From the NCBI RefSeq assembly GCF_001434475.1, contig NZ_AZGF01000003.1, positions 62,001-126,000 on the forward strand: a stretch of 64,000 nucleotides of DNA. Direction: 5' to 3'. Origin of the DNA: Paucilactobacillus suebicus DSM 5007 = KCTC 3549. Lineage in GTDB: Bacteria > Bacillota > Bacilli > Lactobacillales > Lactobacillaceae. A program made the position numbers and the translations under genes. Of the stretch, positions 24,395-32,146 are shown piece after piece. The notes below the pieces were generated by a model that was not told the origin of the DNA, ran no database searches, and was given only the letters and a program-made list of their open reading frames with translations. How positions within the stretch are numbered: position 1 is the stretch's first letter; each line of letters begins with the position of its first letter.

Positions 24395-25870
24395 TTACTT
24401 CAAATATTTTTCCCAATCAGGGACTTCCATGAACTGAGCCCGCTCGAACTGATCTTTCATATCAAATGGGACTGTTCCATCGATCACTAGTTTTGATGAC
24501 ATACCACGAACCCGGATTGACTTTGGATCGTACTCTGGCCGTTCTGATGGATCCAGGGGATGATTTCTCATGCCGGATAAAATCATTAAATCTTGATCGG
24601 CTTGGAAACGGGTATTCATCGTCCAAATCACATCGTTCATATCAAATATATCCACGTCTTCGTCAACTAAAATAACCGTCTTTAATTCCTTGAATGCTGA
24701 AAATGCTAGTAACGCTGCTTGACGTTGAATACCTTCATCGGCCTCATTATCCTTATGAATTTGCATAATGGTCATCAACTTACCACCGCCTGCAGGTGGA
24801 TTATAAACGTTTTTAACTTTGCCTGGGATTGCACGGTCGACTAATTGTAGAATGCTGGCTTCAGTCGGAATACCCGCCATGCTGACATGCTCTTCACTTG
24901 GACCAATGACACTCTGCATGATTGGATCATTTTTTCGGTGAGTCACCGCGGTTACTTTAATCACTTGAAGTGCTGGATTAGCGTCTCCATCATACCCAGG
25001 AAATTCTGGCATTGCTTTACCAGTATGGGTATTAATGTCTTCTTGAATTCGTTCGTTAGGCATAATATATCCTTCAAGCGTATATTCAGAACGGGCGATG
25101 GCATTTTCATCAACGGTTAGTCCCTTAACTAAATCGACAGGTTGTTGACGAATGGCACCAGCAACACCTAGCTCGTTGTATCCGAATGGTGTTGTTGGTG
25201 GCTCAAATGTTGCACCAATGGTAACTGCCGGATCGAGCCCAATATTGATAGTAATTGGCATTGGTTTATTGGCCTTTTCGTATTCTTCGGCAAACGCACC
25301 AATATGACGACCACCTGGCATAATATAAATGCCAATCTTGTCTTTATCTTCTAACACCATTCTATGAATAGTGACGTCACTCTTTGACTTATCCAAACTG
25401 GATCCAAGTACTACCCCAATTGTGATGTATGGTCCAGCGTCTTGAGGTGTATTAGTTGGTGCTGCCACCAATTTACGGATATCAAAATCAGCATCTTCAG
25501 CTCGATGCACAACTTCATGGGCAGGTGCATCCTTTTCTTCGACCATTGTGGGCCAAACAGGATTTGAAACAGCATCGTTCAAGTATTTACCTAGTGTTTT
25601 ATAATCGGTGTGGAAAATTTTTCCAACTCTTTTACGACTAGCCATTAGCCCTGTTAAAACTCGGACGCCAGGAAATCCTTTGACATTATTAAACATCATC
25701 GCGGGACCTTCCTTAGTTGGCCGCTGCACGGTACCACCTGCACCGATATAGCGATAAACGCCGGATAATTCAGCAACGGGATCAATTTCTACATCGGTTT
25801 CGTGATACTGAGTATCATCGTTTTTGATTTCATCAAGTACTTCTCGTAGATCATATTTCTTTTCAGTCAT
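24395..25870 (-). CDS. lpdC: UbiD-family gallate/phenolic acid decarboxylase (LpdC-like)
   Basis: The 491-residue product has the prFMN-dependent UbiD fold. NTPQDAGPYITIGVVLG and HRMVLEDKDKIGIYIMPGGRHIG lie in the N-terminal half, and EGYIMPNERIQEDINTHTGKAMPEFPGYDGD holds the catalytic E-R-E region. RGMSSKLVIDGTVPFDMK ends the protein. As I remember it, the sequence closely resembles Lactiplantibacillus plantarum gallate decarboxylase LpdC, about 490 residues, which turns gallate or protocatechuate into pyrogallol or catechol. The ATG at 25870 has GGAGG eight bases upstream. It is paired with a UbiX-type gene and a divergent LysR. No small LpdD gene is next to it here. Confidence 0.9.
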   Translation of the reverse strand: MTEKKYDLREVLDEIKNDDTQYHETDVEIDPVAELSGVYRYIGAGGTVQRPTKEGPAMMFNNVKGFPGVRVLTGLMASRKRVGKIFHTDYKTLGKYLNDAVSNPVWPTMVEEKDAPAHEVVHRAEDADFDIRKLVAAPTNTPQDAGPYITIGVVLGSSLDKSKSDVTIHRMVLEDKDKIGIYIMPGGRHIGAFAEEYEKANKPMPITINIGLDPAVTIGATFEPPTTPFGYNELGVAGAIRQQPVDLVKGLTVDENAIARSEYTLEGYIMPNERIQEDINTHTGKAMPEFPGYDGDANPALQVIKVTAVTHRKNDPIMQSVIGPSEEHVSMAGIPTEASILQLVDRAIPGKVKNVYNPPAGGGKLMTIMQIHKDNEADEGIQRQAALLAFSAFKELKTVILVDEDVDIFDMNDVIWTMNTRFQADQDLMILSGMRNHPLDPSERPEYDPKSIRVRGMSSKLVIDGTVPFDMKDQFERAQFMEVPDWEKYLK

Positions 25871-25937
25871 AATCAAAACCTCCATTACTTGTTTACAATG
25901 GTTATTTTAAGTTATTTAGCCATTGCTAACAAATCGT

Positions 25938-25947
25938 GTTTAGACTA
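25938..25947 (-). repeat. Inverted copy of the motif TAGTCTAAAC
   Basis: GTTTAGACTA is the reverse complement of the core found at 20778 and 23681. Here it lies in the lpdC/LysR divergent promoter region, without a long hairpin. Confidence 0.45.
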
Positions 25948-25949
25948 AC

Positions 25950-25970
25950 ATTATTCCTAAATGGAATAAT
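25950..25970. promoter_or_regulatory. Perfect dyad in the lpdC/LysR intergenic region
   Basis: ATTATTCC-TAAAT-GGAATAAT has perfect 8-bp arms. It ends three bases before the LysR start and so could occlude translation or transcription of LysR. A second, looser repeat CAATGG/CCATTG lies at 25896-25925. The spacing fits LysR recognition (T-N11-A). Confidence 0.65.
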
Positions 25971-25973
25971 AAA

Positions 25974-26894
25974 ATGGAGATGACTAAGTTGACAATTGAC
26001 GATCTCAAAAGCTTTGTTAAATTGAACGAAGTAATGAATGTGTCCGATACTGCAATTCAATTATCGATGACGCAGTCTGCCCTTTCAAAAAGAATTCAGG
26101 CTATGGAAAAAGAACTCGGTTCACAGTTAATCTCAACTAAAAATAAACGCCACCTAGTAATTACAGAAAGTGGAGACGTCCTTTACCGGTATGCGCAGAC
26201 TATTTTGACACAGTTTGGTCTGATGGAAGACGAATTGGAGCAGTACCGTGAATTAAAAAAGGGAACTCTGCGAATTGGTAGTATTCCAGTGATGTCTCAG
26301 TTTGGACTGATGCAGATTATTGATGAATTTATGACAAAGTTTCCGCAAATAAATATTAGTCTTGAGGAAACCGAAGGAGAACAGTTACTTACTCAATTAA
26401 GATCCGATAATTTTGATTTAGGAATTATCAGAGACGTTCAATCTAACTTACTAAACCGCTCTCAATATGAATTTATTGATTTAGATACGGATGAATTGAA
26501 AGTAGTTTTGCCTGTGTCGCATTCTTTGGCAAAGGAAAAATCTTTGACGATTAATCAACTAGTTGATTCAGATATTGCTACCCTTCAACCAGGTTCCGGG
26601 ATCTATGAGATTGTTAATGAACTATTTAATGAAGCAGGCCACACCCCGAATATCAGATTTACATCTACCCATATTGAAACACTGATTAAAGTGGTGGCTA
26701 ATGCTAATCGTGCAACTTTTTTGTTTAATAACTCAATCAAGGATTTACCCCGTGATCAGTTTGTAATTTTACCATTTACCAAGCCAATCTATAGTAATCT
26801 ACAAGTCGTTTATCACCATGGCAACCTATCACAAGCCGGTAAGCGGTTCGTGGATTTTTTAATAAACTCCAAAACAAAAACGACCAGTGATTAG
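25974..26894 (+). CDS. LysR family regulator divergent from lpdC
   Basis: The protein of about 306 residues has the LysR HTH (LKSFVKLNEVMNVSDTAIQLSMTQSALSKRIQAMEKELGSQLI) and a two-lobed effector domain beginning near TLRIGSIPVMSQFGLMQII. Start choice is uncertain. The ATG at 25974 has no good site, while a TTG at 25989 has GGAG nine bases before it and yields a normal N-terminus. Its position back to back with lpdC makes it the likely sensor of gallate-type phenolic acids. Confidence 0.85.
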   Translation: MEMTKLTIDDLKSFVKLNEVMNVSDTAIQLSMTQSALSKRIQAMEKELGSQLISTKNKRHLVITESGDVLYRYAQTILTQFGLMEDELEQYRELKKGTLRIGSIPVMSQFGLMQIIDEFMTKFPQINISLEETEGEQLLTQLRSDNFDLGIIRDVQSNLLNRSQYEFIDLDTDELKVVLPVSHSLAKEKSLTINQLVDSDIATLQPGSGIYEIVNELFNEAGHTPNIRFTSTHIETLIKVVANANRATFLFNNSIKDLPRDQFVILPFTKPIYSNLQVVYHHGNLSQAGKRFVDFLINSKTKTTSD

Positions 26895-26911
26895 ACTGGC
26901 CGTTTCAATTA

Positions 26912-27916
26912 CTATTTTTTCTCGTCGATTAAAATTGTACCCGGATTAGGGTTTTGTTTAATGGCGCCAATAATTTCATGTGGCGTGTAAAGTTCCTCAA
27001 GATAAGCCACATCATCTTTGGTCAATGAAACATCAAGTGCCGCTACCGCATCATCAAGATGTTTAGCTTTAGTGGATCCGACAATTGGGGATGTAACCCC
27101 TTTTGCCCACTGCCAAGCAAGTGCAATCTGTGACATGTTGACATTGTACTTTTTGGCCACTTCGTTAACACGTTCAACAATTCCCAGATCCTGCTGTTCG
27201 GCTAAGTCGTACTTTCCCATCGCTACACGGTCGGTTTTGCTACGCATTGTATCAGTTTTCCAGCCTAAATGACTGAGGTGCCCTGCAGCAAGTGGACTGT
27301 ATGGCATTAAAGAAACATTCATTTGTTGACAGATTGGAATTAGTTCTCGTTCGTCTTCTCGGTACAACAAATTATAGTGGTTTTCCATTGTTTGGAACTG
27401 TGCCCAACCATTATCCTTAGCTGCCTGTTGCATATTATAGAATTGATAGCCGTACATTGCTGATGCACCAATTGCGCGAACTTTTCCAGATTTAACTAGG
27501 CCGTTCAAAGCCGCCATGGTTTCTTCAATCGGTGTGTCATAATCAAAACGATGGATGATATAAAGATCCAGATAATCTGTGCCTAACCGATTTAAAGTTC
27601 CCTCAATTTCTCTTTCAATGGCCTGTTTGGATAGCCTACCTTCATTGAAGTACACCTTAGATGCAATTACCACATCGTCACGTTTTACGTTATTTTTGAG
27701 TGCCTTGCCGAGGTACTCTTCGCTGGTGCCCTGTGAATATGTGTTGGCAGTATCGAAAAAATTAATATTTAGATCCAATGCGTGCTTAATGACCTTCTCA
27801 CTGTCTGAGTAGTTCAGGGACCAATCATGCATGGTCCCGGGTTCACCGAAGCTCATTACACCAACGCATATCTGTGAAACTTTAATATTAGCATTTCCTA
27901 GAGTAGCGTATTTCAT
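26912..27916 (-). CDS. Aldo/keto reductase (YajO/Tas type)
   Basis: This 334-residue oxidoreductase has the longer AKR layout. Catalytic residues lie in FFDTANTYSQGTSEEYLG, VVIASKVYF and LYIIHRFDYDTPIEETM, and the NADPH loop lies in SPIVGSTKAKHLDDAV. The ATG at 27916 has GAAGG seven bases upstream; a TTG at 27922 is an inferior start. It lies downstream of the cyclophilin-like gene (25-base gap), so it should fall under the MerR-type promoter at 28316-28346. Physiologically it probably reduces reactive aldehydes. Confidence 0.88.
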   Translation of the reverse strand: MKYATLGNANIKVSQICVGVMSFGEPGTMHDWSLNYSDSEKVIKHALDLNINFFDTANTYSQGTSEEYLGKALKNNVKRDDVVIASKVYFNEGRLSKQAIEREIEGTLNRLGTDYLDLYIIHRFDYDTPIEETMAALNGLVKSGKVRAIGASAMYGYQFYNMQQAAKDNGWAQFQTMENHYNLLYREDERELIPICQQMNVSLMPYSPLAAGHLSHLGWKTDTMRSKTDRVAMGKYDLAEQQDLGIVERVNEVAKKYNVNMSQIALAWQWAKGVTSPIVGSTKAKHLDDAVAALDVSLTKDDVAYLEELYTPHEIIGAIKQNPNPGTILIDEKK

Positions 27917-27940
27917 GTTCAAACCTTCTTTTTATAATTA

Positions 27941-28282
27941 TTAAAAAATATTTGCCTTAATCTGCTTGGTATTACCAAATTTTTCGGTTAAATCAGTTTC
28001 AAATTCACCTAAGTAAATCATTTTATAGGGTGCAATATTGGTGTTTGCTAATTGAAATGAAAGTACATTCCATTCTTGATAGTAGTATATTCCACCCAAA
28101 TGAACGTTAGACGTTTCTAATTCTTCGGACAAATCCAAATTTTGAGGAAGTTTTGCATAATATTCAATGTTCTCACGACGGGTTAATTCAACTTTCAATG
28201 GCAACATAGTTGTGAGAGAATCCATCGTTTTACTTGGCTGCATGTGCAATATAAATGGCAATTCTTCAATGCTAACTTTCAT
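27941..28282 (-). CDS. Cyclophilin-like fold protein
   Basis: The 113-residue protein has the small cyclophilin-like beta-barrel pattern. MDSLTTMLPLKVELTRRENIEYYAKLP is followed by GGIYYYQEWNVLSFQL and YKMIYLGEFETDL. Family members often lie next to oxidoreductases and are thought to bind small ligands; they are not proline isomerases in any proven sense. AGGAGG lies five bases before the ATG. It is the first gene of a two-gene unit with the aldo/keto reductase, under the 19-bp-spacer promoter at 28316-28346. Confidence 0.75.
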   Translation of the reverse strand: MKVSIEELPFILHMQPSKTMDSLTTMLPLKVELTRRENIEYYAKLPQNLDLSEELETSNVHLGGIYYYQEWNVLSFQLANTNIAPYKMIYLGEFETDLTEKFGNTKQIKANIF

Positions 28283-28315
28283 ATTGACCTCCTTAATAAT
28301 AACGTTTACAGATAT

Positions 28316-28346
28316 AGTGTAACCCTTTTAGTGCACTTTAATGCAA
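28316..28346 (-). promoter_or_regulatory. MerR/AdhR-type promoter of the cyclophilin-like/AKR unit
   Basis: On the minus strand the -35 is TTGCAT (28341-28346) and the -10 is TACACT (28316-28321), with a 19-bp spacer. The spacer is filled by a dyad close to CTTAAAG-N4-CTTTAAG (28324-28343). A 19-bp spacer with a central dyad is the hallmark of MerR-family activation. Confidence 0.75.
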
Positions 28347-28436
28347 GTACTTAAATTTAGTGGTTTTTAATTTAAGAAAACTAGGGTTAATTCGTAGAGC
28401 AGAATGGTAATACTTAATAAAGTGCGCGCAGATTTC

Positions 28437-28467
28437 TTGCATTACTGTTGCTATAAACCTTTATAAT
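28437..28467 (+). promoter_or_regulatory. Promoter of the tautomerase gene
   Basis: TTGCAT (28437-28442) and TATAAT (28462-28467) are separated by 19 bases, 43 bases before the start codon. The spacer length is the same as in the MerR-type promoters nearby, but I see no CTTAAAG-type dyad in it. Confidence 0.5.
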
Positions 28468-28509
28468 ATGTTTAGTAGTAAATTAATTTTTATCAAGGAG
28501 GCCGAAAAT

Positions 28510-28902
28510 ATGCCGCTATTACAATTTAATTTAGTAAAAAATGCTTGGACAAAACCACAGGTAAAGGAAATTTTGGATATTGCATATGATGTTACTCTCT
28601 CAGCATTTAATGCTCCCAATGGCGATCGTTATCAAACAGTTAGTTATTTTGATTCAGATGACCTGATAATGAAAGATACTGGACTGGGTTTTCAACGAAC
28701 TGATAAAAGAATTCTGCTAAATATCAGAACACGCCCACGTACCAATGACGAAAAAATAAAATTTTACCAGCAATTTTTAGCAATCTTACAAGAAAAAATG
28801 GGACTCGATCCGCATGACCTTATGGTAGATATGGTGGAAAATGGGGATGCTGATTGGAGCTTTGCTGATGGAAAGCCCCAGTTTTTAACTGGAGATTTAT
28901 AA
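28510..28902 (+). CDS. Tautomerase-superfamily protein (MIF/4-OT-like)
   Basis: The 130-residue protein starts MPLLQFNLVKN. Pro-1 after Met removal is the catalytic base of the tautomerase superfamily. Basic and acidic partners appear in NGDRYQTVSYFDSDDLIM and RILLNIRTRPRT. The length fits the single-chain cis-CaaD-like/Tautomerase_2 group, not the 60-residue 4-OT. The ATG at 28510 follows AGGAGG by eight bases; a longer start at 28468 would bury Pro-1. It stands divergent from the cyclophilin-like gene, inside a cluster of aldehyde-handling oxidoreductases. Confidence 0.78.
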   Translation: MPLLQFNLVKNAWTKPQVKEILDIAYDVTLSAFNAPNGDRYQTVSYFDSDDLIMKDTGLGFQRTDKRILLNIRTRPRTNDEKIKFYQQFLAILQEKMGLDPHDLMVDMVENGDADWSFADGKPQFLTGDL

Positions 28903-28904
28903 AA

Positions 28905-28955
28905 AAATAAGTGTATCCATTGATGAAATAATCTTTGGATGCACTTATTTTTTAT
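28905..28955 (+). terminator. Terminator of the tautomerase gene
   Basis: AAATAAGTGTATCCA pairs with TTGGATGCACTTATTT (one mismatch) around a longer loop, followed by a T-run. Confidence 0.8.
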
Positions 28956-28987
28956 TTGTTCGATATGACCAGAAAGCTTTTGTTTCG

Positions 28988-29542
28988 TTAGATATTTTTG
29001 ATTACTTTTGCTGGTGTTCCAACAGCAATACTGTTAGCAGGAATGTTTTTTGTTACCACAGCCCCAGTACCAATAATGGCATTTTCGCCAATTGTGACAC
29101 CTGGTAAGATACTAACTCGTGCCCCAATCCAAGCATTTTTCTTAATAGTGATTTCACCAGTCTTAATAACACGAATATTTTTAGGCTCATGATTGACACT
29201 AAAGATCCCAACTCCTGGTCCCATCATGACTCCATCTTCAATATTAATGGTACCAACTGACATCATGGTTAAATTATGATTTGCGTAAACATTTTTGCCT
29301 AAATTAACATTATTACCGCAGTCAATGAACATTGGTGGTGTGAAATACGTGCCGTCATGAATTTGATGATTCAACAACTCATTCTCCAATTTCACCAGTT
29401 TGTTTTTTTCGGCTGGATCGGTTGTATTAATCAGATGACAAAGATGGTCACTGCGATCAATCTCACCATGAACTTCTTTTTGATAGTTTTTGTTACGAAT
29501 GTCATATGATTTACCATTTCTAAAATCTTCAAAAACACTCAT
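28988..29542 (-). CDS. Hexapeptide-repeat O-acetyltransferase (Maa/LacA type)
   Basis: The 184-residue protein carries the N-terminal Mac domain (about 1-55) and left-handed beta-helix repeats such as INIEDGVMMGPGVGIFSV and ARVSILPGVTIGENAIIGTGAVVTKNIP. SVNHEP holds the catalytic His. It acetylates maltose, galactosides or similar sugars from acetyl-CoA. It lies 41 bases after the alcohol dehydrogenase gene and is probably in the same transcript. Confidence 0.9.
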   Translation of the reverse strand: MSVFEDFRNGKSYDIRNKNYQKEVHGEIDRSDHLCHLINTTDPAEKNKLVKLENELLNHQIHDGTYFTPPMFIDCGNNVNLGKNVYANHNLTMMSVGTINIEDGVMMGPGVGIFSVNHEPKNIRVIKTGEITIKKNAWIGARVSILPGVTIGENAIIGTGAVVTKNIPANSIAVGTPAKVIKNI

Positions 29543-29583
29543 TATTCCCCTTTCATGAATCCTCAGATGAGCATATAAATTAT

Positions 29584-30621
29584 TTAATCATTGACGATTA
29601 AATATGACTTGATCGCCTGACGTTGGTCCATTGCATCATATGCTGCTTGAACATCATCTAGCTTGAATTCTTTGGTGAATACCTTTCCTGGATTGATTTT
29701 TCCATCTAAAACAGCTTGCAGTAAAACTTCTTTGTCGTAAGTTGTAACGGAAGCAATGCCCCCACGCAAACCAATGTTTTTCCAGAATAAATTATTGGTA
29801 TTCATAGATGCTTTTTGCGGTACACCCACACGACCAACTACTGCCCCAGGGCGGCCAACTTTAACTGCTGTATCTACAGATTGTTCCGTACCAACACACT
29901 CAAGCACTGCGTCTGCACCAGTACCGGTTAATTCCATGACCTTGTCAATCGCTTCATCGCCACGTTCTTCGACAATATCAGTTGCTCCAAATTCCCGAGC
30001 CAATTTTTGACGATCTTCATGACGGCTCATTGCAATGATCCGTTTAGCACCGCGAAGTTTGGCTGCAATAACGCCACATAGCCCAACGGCACCGTCACCC
30101 ATTACGACCACGGTATCACCTTCTGAAACTTCTGCAGATACCGCCGCATGATAACCAGTGGCCATGACATCTGCAAGCGTAACAAATGACTTTAATTGGC
30201 TTTCGCTGTAGTCACTAGGTTGACCTGGAATTTTAACGAGTGCCCAGTTAGCGTTAGTGAATCGTAAATACTCACCCTGATACCCGCCATTACCCCCGTT
30301 TTCTTGATTGAGACAATTACCATCAAACCCAGCTAAACAAGCAGCACAGTGACCACATCCATGCGTAAATGGTGCGATAACGAAGTCGCCAGGTTCAAAG
30401 TTACTAACTTCATTTCCAACTTCTTCAACGATTCCGATTGCTTCGTGGCCGACAAGACTATTCCTAGTTCTTTCTGCAATTCCTCTAAACCACCATAAAT
30501 CAGACCCACAAACACTAGCCCTTACGATTTTGATAATTGCATCCGTTGGCTTTTGAATATCTGGTCTTGACACCTCATGAATTTCAACCTTGCCTGGTTC
30601 GATAAACGCTGTTGCTTTCAT
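29584..30621 (-). CDS. Zinc-dependent alcohol dehydrogenase, MDR family
   Basis: The 345-residue enzyme shows catalytic Zn ligands C38 (in VCGSD), H59 and E60 (GHE). The structural Zn Cys cluster is C89, C92, C95 and C103. The cofactor site VVMGDGAVGLCGVIAA is followed by SRHEDRQKLAREFGA, a sequence that favours NADP. The closest functional group is the secondary-alcohol or threonine-dehydrogenase-like class. Its promoter has the perfect AdhR-type dyad CTTAAAG-N4-CTTTAAG in a 19-bp spacer, so an aldehyde-induced role is likely. It leads an apparent operon with the acetyltransferase. Confidence 0.88.
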   Translation of the reverse strand: MKATAFIEPGKVEIHEVSRPDIQKPTDAIIKIVRASVCGSDLWWFRGIAERTRNSLVGHEAIGIVEEVGNEVSNFEPGDFVIAPFTHGCGHCAACLAGFDGNCLNQENGGNGGYQGEYLRFTNANWALVKIPGQPSDYSESQLKSFVTLADVMATGYHAAVSAEVSEGDTVVVMGDGAVGLCGVIAAKLRGAKRIIAMSRHEDRQKLAREFGATDIVEERGDEAIDKVMELTGTGADAVLECVGTEQSVDTAVKVGRPGAVVGRVGVPQKASMNTNNLFWKNIGLRGGIASVTTYDKEVLLQAVLDGKINPGKVFTKEFKLDDVQAAYDAMDQRQAIKSYLIVND

Positions 30622-30667
30622 TATGAATTCCTCCTTGTGAAATATAACTTCTAAACTTTATGTTGCT

Positions 30668-30698
30668 AATATAGACCTTAAAGTACACTTTAAGGCAA
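30668..30698 (-). promoter_or_regulatory. MerR/AdhR-type promoter of the alcohol dehydrogenase
   Basis: On the minus strand TTGCCT (30693-30698) and TATATT (30668-30673) are 19 bases apart. The spacer contains a dyad with perfect 9-bp arms (CCTTAAAGT / ACTTTAAGG, 30676-30695). Its inner part is exactly CTTAAAG-N4-CTTTAAG, the AdhR box form described for Bacillus subtilis. Confidence 0.85.
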
Positions 30699-30715
30699 TA
30701 CCTAAATTTAATTTT

Positions 30716-31084
30716 TTAATACGGTTTAGCGGTAATGTACAAAATTTTCCATTGATCGACATTTTTTTCGAGATGCAATGTTAATTCAAGCGACCAAGTA
30801 TTTCTTAAGCCGTGAATGTCGGCATCAACACGACTTTGACCAACTAACACCGCACTATTGTGAGTTAATTCAATTATGTCAACATGTTCTTCTGTGGATG
30901 AATAGTAATTCATACCACCTGTTTCAATTTCATCTAACCACTTCACTTTGTTTTGTTTCATGCCACTCATATGAGCAAGATAAAAGTTATCATCTAAAAG
31001 ATTACCAAGTTTAACGATGTTGCCATCAACCATATATTCATTGTGTTGGCGATATATGTTAATGATTTCTTCTCTATTAGTCAT
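30716..31084 (-). CDS. NTF2-like (SnoaL/DUF4440) protein
   Basis: The 122-residue protein has the NTF2-like cone fold pattern. A helical start (MTNREEIINIYRQHNEYMVDGNIVKLGNLL) is followed by FYLAHMSGMKQNKVKWLDEI and three beta strands ending WKILYITAKPY. Such proteins can be small enzymes or binding proteins; no catalytic set stands out. It has its own MerR-type promoter at 31114-31144, divergent from the SDR gene, so it belongs to the same probable regulon. Confidence 0.75.
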   Translation of the reverse strand: MTNREEIINIYRQHNEYMVDGNIVKLGNLLDDNFYLAHMSGMKQNKVKWLDEIETGGMNYYSSTEEHVDIIELTHNSAVLVGQSRVDADIHGLRNTWSLELTLHLEKNVDQWKILYITAKPY

Positions 31085-31113
31085 GTTTCACCTCATTAAT
31101 TTTTTTCACGATT

Positions 31114-31144
31114 AGTGTATGCCCTTGAAGTAACATTAAGGCAA
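31114..31144 (-). promoter_or_regulatory. MerR/AdhR-type promoter of the NTF2-like gene
   Basis: TTGCCT (31139-31144, minus strand) and TACACT (31114-31119) have a 19-bp spacer. A dyad of the CCTT-N-AAG type spans 31123-31141. The -10 is the same hexamer as in the promoter at 28316. Confidence 0.75.
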
Positions 31145-31172
31145 GGCATTTCAAAAAATTTTAATTTACCCC

Positions 31173-31203
31173 TTGCCTTCAAGCTACTTCAAGGTTGTAA
31201 ACT
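31173..31203 (+). promoter_or_regulatory. MerR/AdhR-type promoter of the SDR gene
   Basis: TTGCCT (31173-31178) and TAAACT (31198-31203) have a 19-bp spacer that contains CCTTCAAG and CTTCAAGG (31176-31194). It faces the divergent copy at 31114-31144, and the two operator regions are inverted relatives of each other. Confidence 0.75.
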
Positions 31204-31238
31204 GCATTTGAAAAATTATTTTATCTTAGGAGATTATT

Positions 31239-32081
31239 ATGACAAGTAAAAAAACATGGTTAATTACTGGTGTTAGTAGTGGATTCGGATATGAGTTGAC
31301 AAAACAACTGTTAAAAAAAGGTGACATAGTTGTCGGTACTGTTAGAAAACTAGATGGTGTAAAAGACTTTACTGATCAGTATCCAGACACTTTTTTTAGC
31401 AAAATATTGGATGTTACAGATACTCCATCAATTCATAAGGTTGTAAATGAAGTATTTACTAAATTTAAAATTGATGTTCTTGTAAACAATGCTGGCTATG
31501 GTTTGTTCGGTGCAGCTGAAGAATTAAGTGATGAGCAAGTTGATCGTATTTTAAATACAGATCTAGTTGGCTCAATTCAAATGATTCGTTCATCACTGCC
31601 ACATTTCCGTGAACAGAAACACGGCCGCATTATTCAAATTTCTTCATATGGTGGTCAAGTTGCATATCCTGGCAATTCAATGTACCACGCAGCCAAATTT
31701 GGGATCGAAGGATTTGTAGAATCAGTGGCTCAGGAAGTGGCATCGTTCAATATTGGTGTAACAATTGTAGAACCAGGTGGTGCTCGTACCGAGTTCCGTT
31801 ATGGTAGTGCTCAAGTTGCAGATGAATTACCAGCATACGATGGTAATCCAGCTCATGATTTCAAGAAAATGCTTGATCCCGCTAATGGTTTAGCACCTGG
31901 TGATCCAGCACGAATGGCTGCACGAATTATTGAAAGTGCGGATAAGAATCCTGCCCCATTGAGAATGGTCCTTGGTTCAGAAGCTTTAAAGAACACTATT
32001 AATACACTGGAAAAGAGAATTAATGACTATAAGAGTCAGACGGATTTAGCGGCTTCAACAGACTTCCCTACAGGCGAATAG
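31239..32081 (+). CDS. Short-chain dehydrogenase/reductase (classical SDR)
   Basis: The 280-residue enzyme has the cofactor motif TGVSSGFG (about 8-15), VNNAGYGLFG, and the catalytic Ser in ISSYGGQVAYPGNS followed by YHAAK. This is the classical S-Y-K triad. GTVRKLDG after the second strand favours NADP(H). It resembles oxidoreductases that are common beside MerR-type regulators in lactobacilli. Its promoter has the 19-bp MerR spacer. A short hairpin (32096-32116, GAACATTT/AAATGTTC) follows without a good T-run. Confidence 0.9.
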   Translation: MTSKKTWLITGVSSGFGYELTKQLLKKGDIVVGTVRKLDGVKDFTDQYPDTFFSKILDVTDTPSIHKVVNEVFTKFKIDVLVNNAGYGLFGAAEELSDEQVDRILNTDLVGSIQMIRSSLPHFREQKHGRIIQISSYGGQVAYPGNSMYHAAKFGIEGFVESVAQEVASFNIGVTIVEPGGARTEFRYGSAQVADELPAYDGNPAHDFKKMLDPANGLAPGDPARMAARIIESADKNPAPLRMVLGSEALKNTINTLEKRINDYKSQTDLAASTDFPTGE

Positions 32082-32146
32082 TTGGAAATAAAAAAGAACA
32101 TTTAAATAAAATGTTCCCTTCGCTGATTCACTGTAAATTTTTATAA

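Noticed and set aside
28437-28467. Fifth AdhR-type promoter, in front of the tautomerase gene
   Set aside because: The spacer is 19 bp, but no CTTAAAG-type dyad fills it, so I did not count it with the other four.
30668-30698. GlnR control of the alcohol dehydrogenase promoter (the only MerR-type gene in the window is GlnR)
   Set aside because: GlnR boxes are TGTNA-N7-TNACA; these dyads are CTTAAAG-type and differ in sequence and spacing.
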